Shown here: piece by piece, positions 1-4,922 of the stretch
How positions within the stretch are numbered: the stretch's first letter is position 1
How the letters are laid out: each line of letters begins with the position of its first letter
NCBI GenBank assembly: GCA_001824645.1
Contig: MHYD01000044.1
Span: 57,633-63,963 of the forward strand
Source of the DNA: Planctomycetes bacterium RBG_13_46_10
Lineage (GTDB): Bacteria; Planctomycetota; Phycisphaerae; Sedimentisphaerales; Anaerobacaceae
Length of the DNA: 6,331 nucleotides
Direction of reading: 5' to 3'
The notes under the pieces: model-generated
The model's database searches: none
What the model was told of the DNA's origin: nothing
Seen by the model: only the letters and a program-made list of their open reading frames with translations
Position numbers and translations under genes: made by a program

Positions 1-14
1 ATATAACTGGAATT

Positions 15-20
15 AAGGAG
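15..20 (+). promoter_or_regulatory. Shine-Dalgarno site of the first long GspG-like gene
   Basis: AAGGAG lies seven adenines upstream of the ATG at 28. It is the strongest ribosome-binding site in the window and fixes the start of the first gene. The 14 bases before it are too few to judge a promoter, so the operon may begin further upstream. Confidence 0.85.
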
Positions 21-27
21 AAAAAAA

Positions 28-903
28 ATGAAATCAATCATCAAACAATCCAATAAGAACTCTGCATTCACCATCGTAGAGCTGCTGACCGTTATGAGCA
101 TCATCGTGATTCTGATTGGTCTTTTGGTGCCGGCTCTTAACATGGTCAGAAGATACGCCTGGGAAGTTAAGCAAAAGGCTCAGTTTCATAGTATAGACGC
201 TGCGCTAGAGCTTTTTAATACGGAGTTCAGCGGTTACCCGGATTCGATCGCGTTGGGTCCAGATGGCCGGCCATATTGCGGGGCGATGAAACTCTGCGAG
301 GCTATGATGGGGCAGGACCTCATGGGCTTTCATCCGGATTCCATCTTTAGAAGCGATGGTACGGACGGCGTCAGGGAATTATATCCTAACGCCGCCACCG
401 TAACACCTGAAGAATATCGAGACAACTTAAGTGTCCGGAAAGGTCCATATCTGCCTTTGGAAAGCGCGAATGCCTACACGTTAGAGGATATCTATTCCAA
501 TACTGGGGATTTTGATTCGAGGCATTTTGTTTTATGTGATGTATATAGAACCGTTACAAACCGTACTACGGGGAAAAAGATTGGTATGCCCGTCCTCTAC
601 TATAAGGCCAACACGGCTAATAGCTTGCATAATATCGATGACCCAACTAATACCAACAACATATATAACTATCTGGATAACCAAGCATTGATCGCACTTG
701 GTATCCCATCTGCTCCGCCAGGTAACACAGGACACAGGCTTTATGACCCTGTAAGATTTTACAAAAACACAAAGAATGACAAAGTGGCAACGGCATCAAG
801 ACCTTACAGGGCAGATTCTTACATCCTGATTTCAGCCGGCTTCGATGGTGAGTACGGCACACCCGATGATGTTTGCAACTATGACTGGAAATATCTACCT
901 TAA
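28..903 (+). CDS. Long GspG-like type II secretion pseudopilin (first paralogue)
   Basis: This is a predicted inner-membrane prepilin, cleaved and assembled into a periplasmic pseudopilus. Residues 1-13 form a basic leader ending in Ala13. Cleavage before FTIVE puts Glu18 at mature +5, and residues 14-36 form the hydrophobic helix. Ala at -1 instead of Gly is a tolerated variant. The C-terminus carries the GspG calcium-loop signature SAGFDGEYGTPDD, with Asp273, Asp280 and Asp281 as likely ligands. Between helix and loop lies about 190 residues of insert, absent from typical GspG (about 140-150 aa). The insert shares boxes with the next gene: YCGAxKL (84-88), GFHPDS (100-105), RKGPYL (137-142), VLCDV (168-172) and LYYxANT (190-196). 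Cys84 and Cys170 fall in shared boxes and could pair. The start has an AAGGAG site. The exact role is unknown: an alternative major or minor shaft subunit is likely. The family call is firm; the role is inference. Confidence 0.88.
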   Translation: MKSIIKQSNKNSAFTIVELLTVMSIIVILIGLLVPALNMVRRYAWEVKQKAQFHSIDAALELFNTEFSGYPDSIALGPDGRPYCGAMKLCEAMMGQDLMGFHPDSIFRSDGTDGVRELYPNAATVTPEEYRDNLSVRKGPYLPLESANAYTLEDIYSNTGDFDSRHFVLCDVYRTVTNRTTGKKIGMPVLYYKANTANSLHNIDDPTNTNNIYNYLDNQALIALGIPSAPPGNTGHRLYDPVRFYKNTKNDKVATASRPYRADSYILISAGFDGEYGTPDDVCNYDWKYLP

Positions 904-911
904 AAATTTGC

Positions 912-967
912 ATTTAGAATTAAAAATTAAGAATTCTTAATTCTAAATTCTACAATCTAAATTAAAG
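912..967. repeat. Degenerate 7-bp tandem array with central palindrome, between the two long pseudopilin genes
   Basis: Eight consecutive 7-bp units fit without a gap from 912: ATTTAGA, ATTAAAA, ATTAAGA, ATTCTTA, ATTCTAA, ATTCTAC, AATCTAA and ATTAAAG. Seven of the eight begin ATT. The left unit ATTTAGA is a circular permutation of the reverse complement of ATTCTAA, so the array reverses orientation near 933. This creates a perfect 18-bp palindrome, AATTAAGAATTCTTAATT, at 925-942, and outer 10-bp arms at 912-921 and 939-948. The last unit runs into the ribosome-binding site of the next gene. There is no GC-rich stem plus T-run, so it does not look like an intrinsic terminator. Confidence 0.75.
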
Positions 968-970
968 AGG
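964..970 (+). promoter_or_regulatory. Shine-Dalgarno site supporting a GTG start
   Basis: AAAGAGG lies six bases before the GTG at 977. It supports that GTG as the start of the second long pseudopilin gene. The AAAG part is the end of the upstream 7-bp array, so the array borders directly on translation initiation. Confidence 0.7.
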
Positions 971-976
971 ATAGCT

Positions 977-1903
977 GTGAATTATAAAAAGAAATGTCAT
1001 CCCGAGCGCAGCCGAGGGACAGGATTTACACTCGTAGAGCTGTTAACGGTTCTATTTATAATAGGTGCGCTGGTCGGGATACTTATACCGGCTTTGAATA
1101 CAGTGCGCCGTATTGCCAAAGAGGCCAAGCAAAAGGCACAGCTTACAACCATTGAGATGGCTCTTGAGGCGTTTAAGAACGATTATGGTGATTATCCGCC
1201 ATCAGACTGGTGGGCACCTCCCCCGGCTTCCACCGGCCCCCAGGACTACTGTGGTGCACAAAAACTTTCCGAAGCGCTGGTCGGCTGGGACTTGCGCGGC
1301 TTCCATCCGGATTCGGATTTCAGAGCAACAGGACGCAATGACAAAGGAGTTTATATATACGACCCGGATAACGCAGTTTTTCTTGACCAGAGAAAAGGAC
1401 CCTATTTAGAGCTTGCAACTGCAAATATTTACAGGTTAGGTGCGAGCGGAAGGGGCATGTTAGACGGGCTGTTTGATTACTCCACTCTTGGGACGACATG
1501 TCCCCTGGCTCCAAATACGTATGTGCTTTGCGATGTATTCGGCGTGAAGCCTGTATATACTGCCGGGGTGTCAAGGCCGGTCAAAGCCGGTGCACCGATT
1601 CTTTATTACAGGGCGAATACCTCAAGCAAAAATTTGGATGCTGCTGCGTACGAAAATCGAATTTATAACTTCCGGGATAATTACCCTATTCTCACGCTGA
1701 GGAGATTAGCTGACTGGAATAAGGCTTTTCAATTCCGTATGATGCACAGACTCGAAGACTTTCAACAGTTCTATGAGTATATAAGAGACCCAAAGGTATC
1801 GGGCAGAGCCTGGCCTTATAGACCAGATTCGTACATTTTAATTTCAGCGGGGGCAGATGGTCTTTACGGAACGAGTGATGATATTCGCAACTTCGGAAAT
1901 TAA
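977..1903 (+). CDS. Long GspG-like type II secretion pseudopilin (second paralogue)
   Basis: This is a paralogue of the preceding gene and likely a pseudopilus subunit. It starts at GTG with a well-placed AAAGAGG site. The 16-residue leader contains CHPERSRGTG; cleavage after Gly16 yields FTLVE with Glu21 at +5. Residues 17-40 form the membrane helix. The body shares YCGAxKL (91-97), GFHPDS (108-113), RKGPYL (139-144), VLCDV (183-187), LYYRANT (209-215) and RPDSYILISAG (282-292) with its neighbour. It ends in the GspG calcium loop, with Asp294, Asp301 and Asp302. Cys92 and Cys185 match the conserved cysteines of the first paralogue; Cys175 is unique. At 308 aa it is about twice the usual GspG length. 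Leader residues 8-14 are encoded by a dispersed repeat (998-1019), which supplies two arginines and a glycine. The two copies have diverged well beyond a recent duplication, so distinct roles are plausible but unproven. Confidence 0.88.
   Translation: MNYKKKCHPERSRGTGFTLVELLTVLFIIGALVGILIPALNTVRRIAKEAKQKAQLTTIEMALEAFKNDYGDYPPSDWWAPPPASTGPQDYCGAQKLSEALVGWDLRGFHPDSDFRATGRNDKGVYIYDPDNAVFLDQRKGPYLELATANIYRLGASGRGMLDGLFDYSTLGTTCPLAPNTYVLCDVFGVKPVYTAGVSRPVKAGAPILYYRANTSSKNLDAAAYENRIYNFRDNYPILTLRRLADWNKAFQFRMMHRLEDFQQFYEYIRDPKVSGRAWPYRPDSYILISAGADGLYGTSDDIRNFGN
998..1019 (+). repeat. 'PERSRG'-type dispersed repeat within a prepilin leader
   Basis: This 22-bp element is read in frame as HPERSRG inside the leader of the second pseudopilin. 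It matches a second copy at 1940-1961 at 15 of 22 positions; the last 20 positions share the consensus TCCYGAGCGSARYCGARGGA. From memory, peptides such as CHPERSRG recur in unrelated predicted proteins of environmental bacteria, which marks it as a dispersed element rather than conserved protein sequence. No search was run. Confidence 0.65.
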
Positions 1904-1921
1904 GCCCCTGTCCACGCCGTA

Positions 1922-1935
1922 TTTAGCAAGCTAAA
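1922..1935. repeat. Short inverted repeat in the gap before gspG
   Basis: TTTAGC and GCTAAA flank two adenines, giving a 14-bp dyad just downstream of the second gene. A two-base loop makes an RNA hairpin unlikely in this exact form, and no T-tract follows that would suggest a terminator. It could be a protein-binding dyad or a chance palindrome. Confidence 0.35.
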
Positions 1936-1939
1936 ATCT

Positions 1940-1961
1940 TGTCCTGAGCGGAATCGAAGGA
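1940..1961 (+). repeat. Second 'PERSRG'-family repeat, at the ribosome-binding position of gspG
   Basis: The element is related to the one at 998-1019. In the matching frame it would read CPERNRR, but here it is untranslated, since an in-frame TGA at 1945-1947 blocks upstream starts of the next gene. Its 3' end, GAAGGA (1956-1961), is the only purine-rich site near the ATG at 1963. That leaves just one base of spacing, unusually short for a Shine-Dalgarno site. Confidence 0.6.
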
Positions 1962-1962
1962 T

Positions 1963-2439
1963 ATGAGAAGTCACGAATACAAATTCGGGACAACGCTTAT
2001 TGAGATGGTTATTGTAGTGGCCGTCATTGCGATATTGGTCTCGATGGTGGTTGGTGTTACCTCTCGCATCGACAAGCGTTCAAAAGAAAAAGGGATGAAT
2101 AACATTTTTACACTTCTTGGAGGAGCGCTGCAGGAATATTACGAATACACCGGTAAATTTCCCGAACAGCCGGAAAAGAACTTTGCAAATGCCGCGGCGC
2201 ATTCGGAGCTTCTTTTAACAGAGCTTCGCTCGATACCAAGCTCTCGTAAATTACTGGAACAAATCAATGATTTGTTCTTAAAAAACAAGGCAGGAGCCGT
2301 GGATACATCGCCGGAAATATATGACCCATGGGGCACAGTTCTGGATTATATATATGTTAAGGGTGATACTTTTCCGAAGTTAATATCTGCCGGACCGGAC
2401 AAAGTCTTTGGTACGGCGGATGATATAAGCAGCAAATGA
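1963..2439 (+). CDS. gspG: Type II secretion major pseudopilin GspG
   Basis: This is a compact, classical GspG of 158 aa, expected to form the shaft of the periplasmic pseudopilus after processing by prepilin peptidase. The nine-residue leader MRSHEYKFG ends in Gly9. The mature protein starts TTLIE with Glu14 at +5, so Thr replaces the usual Phe at +1. The membrane helix spans about 10-32. The C-terminal half holds DPWG (121-124), a GspG hallmark, and LISAGPDKVFGTADDI (140-155), whose Asp146, Asp153 and Asp154 match the calcium-binding loop. The start is forced: a TGA closes the frame upstream at 1945, and no other ATG, GTG or TTG lies before the cleavage site. The only ribosome-binding-like sequence sits one base away, inside a repeat, so initiation may be weak or coupled. 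This protein, rather than its two long neighbours, best fits the ordinary family. It opens the canonical G-H-I-J-K order. Confidence 0.9.
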   Translation: MRSHEYKFGTTLIEMVIVVAVIAILVSMVVGVTSRIDKRSKEKGMNNIFTLLGGALQEYYEYTGKFPEQPEKNFANAAAHSELLLTELRSIPSSRKLLEQINDLFLKNKAGAVDTSPEIYDPWGTVLDYIYVKGDTFPKLISAGPDKVFGTADDISSK

Positions 2440-2493
2440 GCGGTGACTTGTTAAATGGTACATAGTGATTTAATAACACAGTGAAGCGAAAAG

Positions 2494-3360
2494 ATGAGAG
2501 AGAAATTTAAACAGTCCGGCCTTACACTGATAGAGATGACAGTTGTCATAGCGACCATAATACTGCTTATCGGCCTAGGATTGCCGGCTGTCCGCGCGTT
2601 TTTTAACTCTTTCGAGTCCCAGAGCAGTACGATGAGCACGATAAGTGCAGCTTTGGCTTCGGCCCGTGCTATCGCAGCAAAAAATCAAAGATATGCAGGC
2701 ATCAGATTTCAAAAAACCAGCCGAGCTCAAAATCAGCTTGAGGCTCCTCAATATATGATTTTTATTATTCAGGACCCGGATATGATGGCTTACGGTTTCC
2801 GTGCGGTGCCGGGTATTGAGCCTATAAAACTGCCTGATTCTATTAGAGTGACAGACCTGACGATTGTTACCAGACGCAACATTATAAATCCGGCCAATTC
2901 TGTTGAAGTTCGGCTCGATGATACGGCTCTTAGTGACTCACAAAGAGACAGTCTTTTAGATGAGGAGCGTGAGCTTGTAGATGCAACAGCATTTTCCATT
3001 ATCTTTTCGCCGAGCGGCAAGTTGGTAATTCATGGGATTCGCGCAAGAAACAGGGATGGTTATCCGGACACAGCCGCTGATACGCGAATTAGTAACGATG
3101 ATGTTTTTAACAAAAAATCGCAGGTAGATGCCGGCATCGGATTATTTTACCAGGATGATTATTTCAGCTCATCCGGCAGCTCTTATACCGACCTCGGCCT
3201 GGGTCCTGAGCAGAGCAGAAGCAGTTTTATTATTTACGATAAAAATCAGCTCATGCAGGCTTACAAAAAACGCAGAGCCTGGTCGGACTATCTGGTGAAG
3301 CTGGTCAGTCAGGTTGTTTATATTAGTCCTTATACGGGGACGATAATTTCGCCTGGTTAA
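2494..3360 (+). CDS. gspH: GspH-like minor pseudopilin
   Basis: This is a prepilin-type protein in the GspH position; in known systems GspH joins the pseudopilus shaft to its tip. Leader MREKFKQSG (1-9) is followed by LTLIE with Glu14 at +5, and the helix spans 10-33. Residues 48-72, STISAALASARAIAAKNQ through GIRF, match the typical GspH stretch after the helix, where a small-residue-rich helix carries SARAIA and leads to the first strand. FSPSGKL (171-177) resembles the GspH strand-turn 'F.P.G'. At 288 aa it exceeds the usual 150-200, with a longer variable C-terminal region (about 185-288) that includes a Ser-rich loop and SRSSFIIYDK. The upstream site is weak: GAAG at 2483-2486, seven bases before ATG. 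Its place between G and I supports the assignment. The alternative is a generic FimT/GspH-family minor pilin. Confidence 0.8.
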   Translation: MREKFKQSGLTLIEMTVVIATIILLIGLGLPAVRAFFNSFESQSSTMSTISAALASARAIAAKNQRYAGIRFQKTSRAQNQLEAPQYMIFIIQDPDMMAYGFRAVPGIEPIKLPDSIRVTDLTIVTRRNIINPANSVEVRLDDTALSDSQRDSLLDEERELVDATAFSIIFSPSGKLVIHGIRARNRDGYPDTAADTRISNDDVFNKKSQVDAGIGLFYQDDYFSSSGSSYTDLGLGPEQSRSSFIIYDKNQLMQAYKKRRAWSDYLVKLVSQVVYISPYTGTIISPG

Positions 3361-3367
3361 TTTATCT

Positions 3368-4081
3368 ATGGAAAAGAAGCAACGATATTCTGGATTTTCA
3401 CTTATAGAGATATTGATGGCTGTCGGTACCCTCAGCATCGGCCTGCTTTTTATAGCCGGCACGTTCATGACGGGAATCTATTTCTCGGCACTTGCTGCTG
3501 AGCAGACTATTGCAGCAGTAGCTGCCGATGAGGCCTTTGCAAAAATAAATCTATATGGAATTAATCCTGAAAATTTGGCCGACGACCAGTTGAATTCCTT
3601 TGAAGATTTAAGCTCCATAGACCCAAATGAATTTTCATATCCTTCAACCGGTACAAACACCTCGCAAATGCAGTATTCCTGGTCTGCTCTTTGCAGGCGT
3701 ATAAACCCGGACCCGAATAGCCGGCTTGTGCAGATGTCAGTTTTTATTGCCAGGAAAACAGGCCCTTCAGCCTCATATCGCGGCGGCAAAGGAAGACCTG
3801 TTCCGATGAAGGTTGGCATCTCCGCGATTGCAGGCCAAACCCGGCTTACCATAACAGAGGCCGACAAAGTAACATGGATTAACGATGGTTATACCATTGT
3901 GGATGATAAAACCGGACAGATATATAGAGTAATCGAGCGAGATGCCGAGCAGCCTGACCGGATTAGACTCGACCGCATCTGGCAGGGAGAGTCAGCAGGC
4001 TGGGTCTGGGTTGTTCCACCGCCGGCCGGTGGTGGTAAAAATCCGAATATCGCTATATATCAGAAGATAATTAGGTTTTAA
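3368..4081 (+). CDS. gspI: GspI-like minor pseudopilin (PilV/GspI family)
   Basis: This is a predicted tip subunit of the pseudopilus; in known systems GspI forms a complex with GspJ and GspK. Leader MEKKQRYSG (1-9) precedes FSLIE with Glu14 at +5, and the hydrophobic segment runs 10-32. The following amphipathic stretch, AAEQTIAAVAADEAFAKI (43-60), is rich in Ala and resembles the GspI helix. Usual GspI is about 120-130 aa; this one is 237. Its C-terminal half (about 150-237) looks beta-rich, with DGYTIVDDKTGQIYRV (173-188) and a Pro/Gly stretch at 217-223. No Shine-Dalgarno site is visible before the ATG. It begins only seven bases after gspH ends, so translational coupling is likely. The family call rests on the N-terminus and gene order. 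The C-terminal part has no function I can recognise. Confidence 0.78.
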   Translation: MEKKQRYSGFSLIEILMAVGTLSIGLLFIAGTFMTGIYFSALAAEQTIAAVAADEAFAKINLYGINPENLADDQLNSFEDLSSIDPNEFSYPSTGTNTSQMQYSWSALCRRINPDPNSRLVQMSVFIARKTGPSASYRGGKGRPVPMKVGISAIAGQTRLTITEADKVTWINDGYTIVDDKTGQIYRVIERDAEQPDRIRLDRIWQGESAGWVWVVPPPAGGGKNPNIAIYQKIIRF

Positions 4082-4083
4082 CC

Positions 4084-4887
4084 GTGAGAAAGATGAGAAA
4101 GGCTTTTACCTTAATTGAGCTTGTTGTATCTATTGGGATTTTGGCTATGGTTTTGTCCTTTGCGGGTGTGATTTTCAGAGTCAGTATAGATTCACATCGC
4201 ACAGCCATCGCAAATGCGGAAATTATGCAAAAGCTGCGGGCAATTACCGACCAGTTAAATGCGGATTTTAAAAGCATCGCATCCAGCTATGGCGGCTACA
4301 TTGGTTTTAACACGGATAAATACACTATAGACGGAGTTACTACGAACATAAACTCGGATTGCATCGCATTTTTTACAAACGGTGATTATAAATCGACCAG
4401 TCAATATGGCGGTAAAACAATATCAGGTAATGCTGCGTGTGTCTTTTATGGCCCTGCTGACCCCAATTCTTTTAGCCGGTTATTAAAACCGCAGGATAAA
4501 ATTCTTCTGAGAAGGCAAACAATATTAACGGCCGACGCACCCGAGGCGGGTTCAGACCCGCGCGGCGAATACTATATTACGACTTTAACGGAATGGAGGA
4601 TACAGCCTCCTTTTTCGAATCCGCGAGACTGGGTAAAAAGACCGCACATCGACCCTGGTAATCTGAAAGAACAGTTCGTAATGTATCTGGCCCAGGGTGC
4701 GGATAATTTCACCATACAATTTGCAGAGACCGATTCTTCAGGCAAAATCGGGTGGAGCCGGCACGAGGATGGTACGCCGGGAGATATTAGAACCAATGCT
4801 CTTAAGTTCACCTTCACATTATATGATTCCAGGGGTGTTATACGAAAAGGCAGAACTTTTACACATATTGTTTATTTGGGTAGTTAG
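4084..4887 (+). CDS. gspJ: GspJ-like minor pseudopilin
   Basis: This is a predicted tip subunit partnering GspI and GspK. The start is GTG at 4084, two bases after the gspI stop; ATG at 4093 is an alternative that shortens the leader from seven to four residues. Leader MRKMRKA is followed by FTLIE (Glu12 at +5), and the helix spans 8-31. Residues 40-65, with AEIMQKLRAITDQLNADFKS, match the GspJ/PilW pattern of an extended amphipathic helix ending in 'QLN.DF'. Further matches to GspJ are a strand pair with DNFTIQFAETDSSGKIGW (207-224) and the final ALKFTFTLYDSRG (239-251). Length is 267 aa against about 200 for well-studied GspJ. Cys93 and Cys119 could form a disulfide in the periplasm. No clear ribosome-binding site precedes either start, consistent with coupling to gspI. 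Confidence 0.8.
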   Translation: MRKMRKAFTLIELVVSIGILAMVLSFAGVIFRVSIDSHRTAIANAEIMQKLRAITDQLNADFKSIASSYGGYIGFNTDKYTIDGVTTNINSDCIAFFTNGDYKSTSQYGGKTISGNAACVFYGPADPNSFSRLLKPQDKILLRRQTILTADAPEAGSDPRGEYYITTLTEWRIQPPFSNPRDWVKRPHIDPGNLKEQFVMYLAQGADNFTIQFAETDSSGKIGWSRHEDGTPGDIRTNALKFTFTLYDSRGVIRKGRTFTHIVYLGS

Positions 4888-4894
4888 TTCCATT

Positions 4895-4915
4895 GTTCGG
4901 AGTTTATAGTTTGAT
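4895..4915 (+). repeat. Three degenerate 7-bp units upstream of gspK
   Basis: GTTCGGA, GTTTATA and GTTTGAT follow one another without gaps in the short space before gspK. They share GTT at the first three positions. GGAG at 4899-4902 overlaps the first two units and stands eight bases before a TTG at 4911 that is in frame with gspK. With only three poorly matched units this could be chance. Confidence 0.4.
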
Positions 4916-4922
4916 TCTGAAA

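Noticed and set aside
1..27. Operon promoter
   Set aside because: Only 14 bases precede the Shine-Dalgarno site, and no -10/-35 pair can be judged.
912..967. Intrinsic terminator between the first two genes
   Set aside because: The inverted repeat is almost purely A/T with no GC-rich stem and no terminal T-run, and the next gene belongs to the same operon. Period-7 repeats explain it better.
2440..2493. Repeats or regulatory site in the gspG-gspH gap
   Set aside because: AGTGA occurs twice, but not in a regular period and without dyad symmetry; nothing beyond a weak GAAG site could be supported.
3478..3867. A 129-codon open frame on the minus strand inside gspI
   Set aside because: It lies wholly opposite a gene with clear prepilin features, shows no recognisable domain, and has the low-complexity Ser/Ala composition expected of an antisense shadow.
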